Positions 36,359-45,712 of a DNA stretch of 64,000 nt are shown here, piece after piece. The notes beneath the pieces are model-generated. The model saw only the letters and a program-made list of their open reading frames with translations. It was not told where the DNA came from and ran no database searches. Origin of the DNA: Cenococcum geophilum 1.58 (taxonomy: Eukaryota; Ascomycota; Dothideomycetes; Gloniales; Gloniaceae); assembly GCA_001692895.1 (NCBI GenBank), contig KV748222.1, positions 464,683 to 528,682 of the forward strand. The letters run 5' to 3'. Position 1 is the stretch's first letter. Each line of letters opens with the position of its first letter. The position numbers were made by a program, and so were the translations under genes.

Positions 36359-39000
36359 CTGAATCGAAATCTGAGGATTCCTACTAAACCCTGACGGGGA
36401 CCCGCACGGCAGCAAGGGCCTGTAGACGACCAGTGTGGCGGACGATGCAGGATCGGGGCGCAAACGAAAGTCAAACTTCCCCCCAAGCTTCCGCTGTCAC
36501 GTTTGCGCTGGTCTGAGAAAGGAAGAGCGGGTGGGACGCAACGGGGGGAGGGAGGAAGGGAGAGAGGGGGGCCAAGCTTTGTGATGGCCCGGATGGAGAG
36601 TGAGGAAAACAAAATGAGCAAAATGAGGGCCTATAACGGATAACAAGACGAATCAAGAGGTGAGTTTGGCATGTGCACGCAACTGGAGACGGGTGAGCAA
36701 CAGGTGAGGCAGAAGGGATGATAGAATTGGGCATCTAGTAGCGGGAAGCTCGACGCAGCAAATACAAGAGTGGGCGCGGTGGATGCGGTGGGCTTGCAGG
36801 CAGAGCACACATCATGGACCACGCACATACGCACGTACGCACGCACACACATACGCGGAGGCAGTGACAGACAGAGAGAGAGAGAGTGCGCGCCCATCGG
36901 CGAACCATTTGAAAGCCTCGGTGGTTTGCTTTGCGGTGCAGCCGTGCAGTTGGGGTGGTGCCATGGTCTAGAACGCCTCAGACTGGCCCCCTTGGGAGCT
37001 GTGGCTCAGCGAAAAACATTGGCAGTCTAGGCGAAAGGCCCATTTGGTCGGGGGGTCCTTTAGCGTCTCAGCGAATCGAAAGGCCAGACATCCGGGGCCC
37101 ATGGTGAATTGGAAGCCAATACAGCGCCCCGTTTAGTGTAACCGACAAGGCCCGCGAGCGTCCGACCGGTGCTTGCTTGCTGCTTGCTTGCTGCTTGCTT
37201 GCCTCCTTCGACAAACCGAGTCGCGTTGATCAAAGGATTGCGCTGATGAATCCGTGGCCAGGGTCTTTTTTGCCGAGCCTGATGCGAGGCGACGCGAGGC
37301 AGCGCAAGGGTGGGGTGAAGGAACGAATGAACCATTTCGCTCGTGGATCGCTGCCGGATCGCTGCCGGATCGCTGCTGGATCACCGCTTCTGCAGGCTGC
37401 TGTCGCTCCTGTCGGTTTTGAGCGGGTGACAAACAAGCTTTTGCCCTGCGAGGCCTAGCCCGACAGCCTCACGGTTGAGCGACGAGAAACGCGAGAGCTC
37501 GCGGCGGGCGGCGCGGCAGGACCGTGGAGTGGCCTGATTCTGCGAACTGAGAGAAATGTGAAACGGCTCCAGCAGATGCAACCCTCCGAATGTGGCAGTC
37601 TGGCGAGAGGCCAAGGGCATCTGGTGACGGCTCTTCCAGAAATAATGCCTGCGCCAGAGTCCCATTAATACCATATTCGAAGCCACCAGTCTTGCCTGGG
37701 AAGTCTACCCCGTATCTTCCACCTCCTCATCGTGCACTCTGTGACCCAAGAGAAAACTCACTGCTTACCCGACTGCGCCATCAGCAGGAAACCCTCCGCC
37801 GAAATGACCGGTCGACCCATCATCTCCCCCTCCGGATTGCGATGGTCCATTCATCCCAGCCTAGCGGCCAATGGGTGCGCAGGGCCCAGCGGACGCGTGC
37901 CTCACTATGCGAGCTCCCCTTGGAAACTCGGTATCAGCACCAGGTCTCGACTCGAGGGAATTTACGAAATTACTGGGGCTGACTTCGGCTGAAGAAACCA
38001 CTACCGCGTAGCCCGTGAGAGAACGTACGAGTTGTTAAACCCAGATTGGCCATGATTACGGCAATGCGGCTTTTTCTCACTCCCCTTTCCTTCGCCCTGT
38101 TCCACCGACGATACCACAGTCACACAGATACGCGGCATCGAATGGCTGACGAGAGAGCTGTCACGGCGATTAAAACAATTGCGCCTTTGGTATGTAGGTT
38201 GAAATGATCGGATGGCCCAGCAAGCTTGCTGCAGTAAGAGGAAGGGAGTTGGAAGATCAATTTTCAGGAGCGACCTCAGCTCTATCGTCTAAGGGGGAAA
38301 AACCCGGCACTCGTTGCCCAGTTTTCACGCCAGCTGCTGTTTGCAGAGACGGTCCGAGCTCCGCCTGCGCCTAGTTTATGGGTTGTGCCACTCGGAAATA
38401 TGATGTCGTATTGTGGCTTGTGCACTGAGTGGCCTTGCGGTGCCCACCCTATTGGAGCGTCTGCACGCCTGAGAGCTTTGTGGATTTCTCCTACGGCTTT
38501 GTTGAAAAGAGGTGGATACTTCGCTGCGTTACACCCCTCTAAATTACAGCAGCCGTCAGGATTTCACAAGGCTGGCCTTACATCATCTCCTTGGAGAGAG
38601 TGCAGGCATCGCGAAAGCAAAGTCTAAATGGGACAGAAATGTCTACTCGGTCCGAGCCGAATCGGCCGTGACGGAAAGGACGACTGAGCCTCGTCTGAAC
38701 TCGGTAGTGCGTCATGGCTCGGAATAAACTCCACGTTTATATCGTGAGGCTGAGAAAGCAGATTGTCTAATGAAACATGAATCGACTGACACTTCAAGGG
38801 TTCAGAGAAAACAAGAGCAAAGTCTTGCGAGAGTTCTTTTCACCTTCACCCGAGTCATCGTTGGAATGTTACTGGCGCTGCCAGCCTAGCGCTTGGCACC
38901 TCCGCTCTATGGCAGCGCTTATGATTCCTGGGGACATAACAAAAACGCGCCAGGGATGGAGAAACGAGTGCGCCGCGCAGCAGCAGCCGTCAAAGCTTTT
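36359..39000. other. Long gene-free upstream region with simple repeats
   Basis: About 2.6 kb without a supported gene, probably including the promoter and 5' leader of the minus-strand gene. Contents: a purine-rich G/A tract at 36536-36572, CA/CG and GA microsatellites at 36822-36888, a CTTGCTTG repeat at 37172-37202, and a 13-bp repeat (GGATCGCTGCC) at 37343-37382. All open frames here are short and overlap on both strands. Confidence 0.45.
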
Positions 39001-39111
39001 ATGGGGGTAAACCCCCACACCCCCGGCCTCGCTGCGCTCGAAAAAGACCCTGACAATAATAAATATTTAATCGAGCGAAGCGAGGACGGGGGTTTGGGGG
39101 TTTACCCCCAT
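39001..39111. repeat. Foldback element: 40-bp near-perfect inverted repeat around an AT core
   Basis: Arms at 39001-39040 and 39072-39111 are inverted copies with three mismatches. Each begins ATGGGGGTAAACCCCC at its outer end. A 31-bp loop rich in A/T separates them. The arms contain several G or C runs, so hairpin and quadruplex forms are both possible. No clear target duplication. Confidence 0.85.
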
Positions 39112-39607
39112 ATGAAAAGACGACAGCTGGTGGCTTGCCTGAAACTACACAAGCATCTCTATTCGACATCTTTATAATCGTCAGATTTGCCTTTCCACTG
39201 TTCTGACTCTTTCACTTTCGGAACTAACCACTATGTTTGACTGTCTGGTAAGACAGCTCCTAGAAGTTTCTTACATATCAGATCGGCTGTGTCAAACCGT
39301 AACACATATCTTATTGCTAGATGAGCCAGCATGTTTCTAATAGCTTCGGATTTCTTCAGGCTCTAAGCACCTCGTTGACTATTTTTTTCTTCCTTACATT
39401 ATGTCCCGTATATAGACCCAGTAGTCAGCCCGCAGTAGGGAGCCCTAGGGTTACACCTTTTCCTATTTGCACACGGATTTCACCTTATTTAACTTCTTTC
39501 CCTACTTTTTTGGATTTTTAGGTACAGAACGTACGTATATTAATCTTTTATATTCTACACTTCACCCCAAACGGCTTCATCATACTGTGAACGGGCCCAA
39601 GCCCCCT

Positions 39608-40438
39608 TCAAGGATGCCCTGTCTCCTGGAAAGATGCTTTCCTGAAATTCCTACGCTCTGTTTCTCTAGACTGTGGGTTCCAAGCCGAACAGGTTCGGGC
39701 TTTCAACAATACAAATTGTCGACCGGAATTTGAGGCTATATATTGTCCTAGTTGGCGCTGCCAATGGGACCGGTCTTTTTGGTGCCAGCTAGCGGTCAAC
39801 ACAAATTCCTCTTGCCGACGTGTGCACTGTCTGGTTGGTGATCTCGGGCGCGAGATTCCACTCAGACCGTATAACGCACCATCCGCATCATGGCCTTGGG
39901 CAGCGATAATTGCTAACATATTATTAATCTCAGTGTGTTTATGCACTTCGTCACCCTGAATGATGCACAAGAAGTCGGCCTAGAGGTATCTTTCGTCTAG
40001 TATTTCTAGAAAGCGCATAGCATCTTGTATTGTCCTTGGAATTGGAATTGAGATTTCCCTTAGAGATAGAGAGAAATGTTCCTGGAGATGATGGATACTA
40101 TAGTGATGTGCACGACCAGCTTCCACCCCCCCCTTTGGCGAGGGCTCCAAATTTTTAAATTCGGTACGCGCATCCAATCTCGCCTGGTTGCCACCAACTG
40201 TACATACAGCGTCTCTTCAATTCCGGTGGTTAGCGCTTACTATTAAGCCACCAACTAACCCGAATTCAGTGATTCCGTCTTGGCAGCTAAATATCAAAAA
40301 GAGACTGCCGAACAACCTCACCTGATAGTCAATTTGAAGCTTTTCGACGCCTTTGCCAGCCGCATCGTGATCAGGTGTATTGGTGAACTCCACGCGGTAA
40401 GGAACCTGACTCAGGAAGTCTCTACTAATCAACAACAC
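39608..40438 (-). pseudogene. HET-domain (heterokaryon incompatibility) gene, broken
   Basis: One minus-strand frame runs through the whole span, with stops only at 40217-40219 and 39980-39982. The HET core is clear: ISIPIPRTIQDAMRFLEI, RYL-stop-ADFLCIIQGDE, HTEINNMLAIIAA, and SGISRPRS, matching the family pattern LPRTxQDAI...RYLWVDSLCIxQDD. The stop after RYL is TAG where the family has Trp (TGG), a G-to-A change. The stop at 40217 is TGA, fitting an Arg CGA origin. Upstream residues SRDFLSQVPYRVEFTNTPD may be an earlier exon or linker. HET proteins trigger cell death after non-self fusion; this copy cannot make an intact domain. Part of it (40096-40205) recurs inverted at 42872-42981. Confidence 0.72.
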
Positions 40439-40859
40439 GTCTTCTAGTTTCCTACCCCTCTTCTAAGCCACCGACGCGTTATTTGTGATAATCCTTAACT
40501 TCCTTAAGCCTCTATCACGACCTTCCTTAAGCCTCTATTATAACCTTTGCCTTATTCTTCTGTTCTAGCATCCAGATAACCTTTTTAGTAGTAATAAAGT
40601 TTAAAAATAGCTTGCTTTTGTCCCAGGTGACTTATAGAAGTTAGAAATAGGCCCTCAGATGTATTAATCACGCTGTTAAGACGGATATTAATGGCGGTCA
40701 CAGGTGAGGTTTCTGAGTTTGGATAAATATTAGGTCTTGGCGCGATTATAAGGGACTTTAGATGGCTCTGCAGATTTAAGTATAAAGACGTTTATCTGCG
40801 CCTGTTGTAAGTTAATACCATCCTTAGTACTTTTTATACTAAATTTGTACATTCCTATA

Positions 40860-42300
40860 ACAAGTTCTAACTAAAATCTTTCAGATTCTATCCTTGAAGG
40901 TATCCACTACGCCATCTCCTAGGTACGATCCTTTCCGTACGGAAGGAACTCCAGAACCTACTTTACCTAATCCTCCTAGAGCTCTACTACGCCTTCCTAG
41001 CTTTAGAAGCTTCTTTGGCTTCTTTAGTAACATAACTGTGCTAAATACTCCCTCTGCTTACTCTACTGCATCTAGTCCTACTCTAACGCCTATCACCCTA
41101 AACCGTCGCATTTGTTAAGCAATTGCTCGTCTTAATTAACGGGAAAGACGTAAGGAATAGAAACGGGAGGAGCGAGCTGCAGAACGTATTTAACGTCGCC
41201 AACGGCTTAAGGAAAGCAACGCTCGAGCGCTTGTTTCTTACTCCCTAAGATACACAATTAAAGGCCTCTATCGCTACCTTCGGGAACCTGTCTCTCGCAT
41301 TACTGTATTAGTTAAGTAACTATATTCTACTGTTTACCACATTATTAATAAAGCGTATACCCTAACGCGTGGAGGCTACCGCAACGCCCTTACATACGGC
41401 TCGCCAATTTAACGTCGTCTAGTTGATTTCCTAGAGTTAAATACTTAGGCGCGTCGTCTTACCTACTTGAAGCTTTTCTTCTACGCGGGAGTACCTTATT
41501 CTAATTCTATAGTTGCTTAATATCTTAAAAAGGAAGGCTTCCAATAATACGTCGCCTAAGCCAAACCCTAGCTTACTGCAGCTCACTACCGCGTCTAATT
41601 AGCGTTTGCATTAGCTTACCATTACTTCTAAGTTAAGGATTAGTAGAGAGTTATATAGATAGATAAGGCAGCTATATACCGCGGTGGCCACTAGTAACTC
41701 TATATCATTAGAAGACCTAATAAACGATTTAATCCTACCTACCTTTGTCCTAAATTTAGCAATATACCTTATATAATAGTATAGGCTGCATTCCGCGGTA
41801 TAGAAAAGGGCCCTCTACTATTCTAGAATAAGGAAGAATGGGGTAATATTACCGCTTAAGGCTTCCTAGATTATATCTATCTAAAGCTTAAAGAGTTCTA
41901 CGACTTCTATAATATTAAGTACGCTATATATTTCCCTAATTATAAATTTAGAACTACTCTAATAATTATATAAATAGATAACGCTCTCTACTATAAAGCT
42001 TATATTACCATTACTTAATTCTAGGAAGACAATATTAAGTTACTTAAGTGACTAGCAAACAGCCTAGATCTTAACCTAATTAAGGGCGCTTAGAATTGGA
42101 TAAAGGCTTAAATAGCTTAGCAGAAGCCTTACCTAACCTTAAAAGAAGCGATATAGGCAGCAATTTAATCTGTATGGGAGAACCTGGAGGCTTGCTACTT
42201 TGAGAACCTAGTTACTTCTATACCTGCACGCCTGTAGGCAGTAATTAAAGCAGAAGGGGGACTTACTAAGTGGTAGAAGACAGGAGAAAGCTTAGAGGAA
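40860..42300 (+). pseudogene. Tc1/mariner-superfamily transposase, RIP-degraded
   Basis: The + strand reads, with many stops, as a DDE transposase of the type common in fungi. It has a basic Glu/Arg-rich helix (41130-41220), SLRYTIKGLYRYLREPVSR, a catalytic-region relic equivalent to WxDEA (IDKAAIY near 41665), AAFRGIEKGPLLF, IDNALYYKA near 41980, and ANSLDLNLIKGA-stop-NWIKA near 42060 (the SPDLNPIE motif). It ends around LQAVIKAEGG. I could not find terminal inverted repeats with confidence. It lies between the two inverted HET fragments. Confidence 0.75.
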
Positions 42301-42689
42301 GATTAGGGGCTTAGAGGAGACATTTAGATACTCGTTTAATTGCTAAGCGTTGATTTTAACACTTATTTGGCTACTGTGACTTCAGAAATATTCGTATATA
42401 GGTAATCTACCATACAATCATTAATTTTAAAAAGCTTCACATATTTTTGATATTAAGGTATTATAAAGCTCGCTGCCAAGATGGGGAACCTCATACTAAT
42501 CCGTATGAGGGTCTCCGCCCGAGAGGCGTCACTAGTAAGGCGCTAACCACCGGATGCGCCTGGGTGCTGTAGTAATTGTAGCGAAGCCGTATGCTTGGCT
42601 GCAAGAACTTTGCTTCTGCAGTGTGGTAACCTTCGTTAATATCGTAAGGTTCCCACCCATACAATATTGCTAAATTTCATCGGCAATTG

Positions 42690-42985
42690 CAGAGACAGCG
42701 TTGTATTTGCGTTTCAGCAGAGGCATAAGAAAAAGAGGGAGCGTATGTTGAGGAAACGTACGTTGGGGGAGCGTCGTCAAGCAAGTTCAATTCTCCCGGC
42801 CAACTAGAATAATTCTCCATAGCAACCAAAACAGCCCTTGCGCGTAGCCACAGCCGTTCGCTACAATTGCTATGTACAGTTGGTGGCAACCAAGCGAGAT
42901 TAGATACGCGTACCGAACTTAAAATTTTGGAGCCCTCGCTAAATGGGGGGGTGGAAGCTGGCCGTGCACATCAATAGTAACTACC
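42690..42985 (+). pseudogene. Inverted partial copy of the HET gene upstream region
   Basis: The + strand encodes CTVGGNQARLDTRTELK followed by LEPSLNGGVEAGRAH. This matches the minus-strand HET pseudogene (CTVGGNQARLDARTEFK...) over about 110 bp (42872-42981 versus 40205-40096 inverted). Preceding sequence in the same frame has two TAA stops. A further short match, GCGCTAACCACCGGA, lies at 42538-42553 and, inverted, at 40230-40246. The HET core itself is absent, so this is a fragment. Confidence 0.5.
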
Positions 42986-43384
42986 CTTTGCGAAAGTATT
43001 GCGAAAATTAAAATTAAGCGACTCCCGCTCCGCAGACGCTCGTTTTATAAAAAAACTTTTATAACTACTAAAAATAAGTCTTATTTTATAAAATTAGTAA
43101 ATAGAACTATAAAATAGATACCACTTTATAATTTTAAATATCTAACAACTCAGTAAATAATATAGTTATCGACAAAAACAGCCGAGAGTTGAGAAACATA
43201 AGAAATCTGCTGCGGGTTTTGCGAATTGTCGATCGGTAGTCCGTGCACCGATTGTAAGAAAAGAATGATGACTCTGTCTATTGAATGGTGGCTCTAGAGC
43301 CTCTATATATACATAGGAAAGGTGTAGGAAATGAGAACGAGAAGGGGGTAGGGGGGTGGCAATGGAAACAAGGGGTAGGTGACC

Positions 43385-43436
43385 GAGTCAATGACCGAGT
43401 CAATGATTGAGTCAATGACTGAGTCAATGGGAGGTT
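43385..43436. repeat. Short tandem repeat built on GAGTCAATGAC, with TGAGTCA sites
   Basis: Four copies of a 14-bp unit. Two contain TGAGTCA, the Gcn4/CpcA-type recognition heptamer. It is upstream of no intact gene, so function is doubtful. Confidence 0.5.
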
Positions 43437-44309
43437 GCTGAGTCGGTGATAAGATAACCTGATTCAGGTCGACACGAATATTGTTCTGTAACTCCATAGA
43501 GGACTCCGCACGCACCTAACGCGCCTACTTTGCGGTTTCTCGCGAGCTGTCGTGGCGGAGGAATAACAATTAAGCTCTGTAGGCTTGGAGCTCCGCGAGG
43601 GAGCTCTATAGAATAAAGCCTAGGGGGAGCCTTGCACGGAGCTCTGCCTACGCAGTGTATTGGCCATGCAGTAAATGGAGCACGCAGTACTAGGGGAACC
43701 CAAGGAGTTCTTTCCCTTGAAGCCTAACTCCAAGTTTTACGCGGAGCCTTAAGGCTCTATTAATACACAGCACTGATATACTAGAGAGGTTCTGGAAACA
43801 CGAGGCTCTACACGAAGGTTTATGCAAACGCATATATGAATACTTGCACGAAGCTTTACAATAGGGGTTAGCGGAGTCTTTCCTTAGAACTCTATATAAT
43901 AACTCTAGAGTTCCTTTTGATTGCTGTTACTTATAGACTTTCCAGTACTAGCGGCGATCTCTGCGTCTATCTTGTCCCTCGGCTCCCGACACTCATAAGG
44001 CTCAATACAAAGGAATTGTTGCGCAGCCATCCCTCTTTTAGCAAATTCTGCTGCTCCTCTTGCTGCAGTGAATATACGGACAGGATCCGGGCAGTAACTC
44101 TTGGCAGTAACTTTACTGCCCGAATCTTTTGATCAGCGGCGGCCCAGCAGGCGGTAAGGGTAGCCAAGGCACTACTCGGGCACCTATTTTACTAGTAAAA
44201 TGCAATGTTTACCAATACTCCCCCACCCCTGCATGCCCCGCAAGCTGCTGCACGATGAAACGAAGGTGCACGTACTTTTATGTGCTTTACGCGTTTTCCC
44301 CTACGCGTC

Positions 44310-44655
44310 TCTCTGTACACGTCTCTCTACGCGTCTCTCTCTACGCGTCTCTCTCTACGCGTCTCTCTCTACGCGTCTCTCTCTACGCGTCTCTCTCTAC
44401 GCGTCTCTCTCTACGCGTCTCTCTCTACGCGTCCTCTCTCTACGCGTCTCTCTCTACGCGTCTCTCTCTAACGCGTCTCTCTCTACGCGTCTCTCTCTAC
44501 GCGTCTCTCTCTACGCGTCTCTCTCTACGCGTCTCTCTCTACGCGTCTCTCTCTACGTGTCCTCTCTCTACGCGTCTCTCTACGCGTCTCTCCTCTACGC
44601 GTCTCTCTACACGCGTCTCTCTACACGCGTCTCTCTCTACGCGCTCTCTCTACAT
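44310..44655. repeat. 14-bp minisatellite (CGTCTCTCTCTACG), about 20 copies
   Basis: Tandem units of 14 bp with occasional 1-2 bp gains or losses. Long open frames here (Leu/Ser/Arg repeats) are by-products of the period being a multiple of neither 3 nor a stop-containing unit; they are not genes. Confidence 0.92.
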
Positions 44656-44727
44656 GTCTCTATGCGTCTCCTTTTTATATAAGAGGCACGGCGACACGGC
44701 AGCAGAGGCACGAGCAGGGGCGAGCAG

Positions 44728-44920
44728 AGCGTGAGTAGAGCTACGAGTAGAGGTGTGAGTAGAGCCACGAGCAGAGCCATGAGCAGAGCCATGAGCAGAG
44801 CCATGAGCAGAGCCATGGAGCAGAGCCATGAGTAGAGCCACGAGCGGAGCCACGAGCGGAGCTATGAGTAGAGCCACGAGTAGAGCTACGAGCAGAGGTA
44901 GGTATAGAGGTGCGAGGCGT
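44728..44920. repeat. 12-bp minisatellite (GAGCAGAGCCAT/C)
   Basis: About 15 imperfect copies. Its reverse complement, GTGGCTCTGCTC, makes up the array at 45426-45545 on the other side of the nested MITE. Confidence 0.88.
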
Positions 44921-44963
44921 AGAGTGGGAAGGGGGTATCTAAGAAAGGGAATGTTAAAGCTAA

Positions 44964-45318
44964 GGGGATGTTCGGTGCAATATGGAGGCCTCATATCCAG
45001 TTCATTCGGAGTGATTTTGTCTGCACAGCCTTAAAATTTTGATGTTCCTCTCACCGCTCGTAAAACGCCAGAATAGCACGCTTAAATTTTGGCAACTTTA
45101 CCGTATACAGCTTCTGAATGGAGCTCTTGGCGTTATTTTAATATGGAGCTCGAAGCTCCTGTTACAGATTCCAGTTTCAATATGGAGACCTTCATATTTG
45201 CACACGTCCGTGCAACCCGTAGAGCCACAGACGCGTGTTAAATTGGGAAGGAACGCGTTCTTTCTGCCGGACTTTCAGTTCATATTCAATTTGACGGTTT
45301 TGCAACCGAACATTCCCC
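44964..45318. mobile_element. PIF/Harbinger-like MITE (355 bp) nested in the MULE
   Basis: The ends are imperfect inverted repeats: GGGGATGTTCGGTGCAA on the left, and the right end reversed reads GGGGAATGTTCGGTTGCAA. TAA flanks both sides (44961-44963 and 45319-45321), the 3-bp TWA duplication of this superfamily. No coding capacity. Confidence 0.65.
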
Positions 45319-45425
45319 TAAGCCTTAATTTACCCCTGTAGATCAACTGCGCACTGTTCATCTAGACCACCCCCCCCCCACCGACCCACTTTCTATCTAG
45401 ACTGCCCCTTTACTTCTCTCTTGCT

Positions 45426-45545
45426 TCTCTCTTTGCTCCTCCCTCTGCTCCTCCCTCTGCTCGTGGCTCTACTCGTGGCTCTGCTCGTGGCTCTACCCGT
45501 GTCTCTACCCGTGTCTCTAACCGTATCTCTACCCGTGTCTCCTTG
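45426..45545. repeat. 12-bp minisatellite (GTGGCTCTGCTC/ACCCGTGTCTCT), inverted relative to 44728-44920
   Basis: About 10 imperfect copies, grading from CTCCCTCTGCTC through GTGGCTCTACTC to CCGTGTCTCTAC. Mirror partner of the 44728-44920 array. Confidence 0.85.
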
Positions 45546-45594
45546 CGTCTCCTTGTGCGTTTCTTGCACGTCTTATGGGGGGCTAGGTAGAGAG

Positions 45595-45712
45595 GTGTAA
45601 AGACAGACGCAGATATAAAGACGTAAAGACGCGGAGATATGAAGGCGTAGAGGCGTAGAGGCGCGGAGGCGTAGAGGCGTAGGGAGAGGTGTAAAGGCGC
45701 AGAGGTACCTCT
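45595..45712. repeat. GTAGAGGCG-type array, inverted relative to 44310-44655
   Basis: Degenerate units such as GTAGAGGCGTAGAGGCG and GTAAAGACGC. They are the reverse complement of the CTCTACGC core of the first array, so they complete the mirror arrangement. Confidence 0.7.

Noticed and set aside
39591..39959. Cys-rich + strand frame with a hydrophobic C-terminus, at first like a secreted effector
   Set aside because: No ATG in frame, and the minus strand over the same bases carries an unmistakable HET domain, so this is a shadow.
40680..42410. Terminal inverted repeats for the Tc1/mariner relic (GTCACAG words near 40695 and 42380)
   Set aside because: Only seven matching bases; too short to define ends.
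42677..42889. 70-codon minus-strand frame without stops
   Set aside because: The + strand frame matches the HET gene region in the correct relative frame, so the minus frame is a shadow despite being open.
44310..44655. CRISPR-like array
   Set aside because: Units are contiguous 14-mers without spacers in a eukaryotic genome.
44200..44734. Long Leu/Ser/Arg repeat proteins of 160-200 residues
   Set aside because: By-products of a stop-free 14-bp minisatellite; open in several frames at once.
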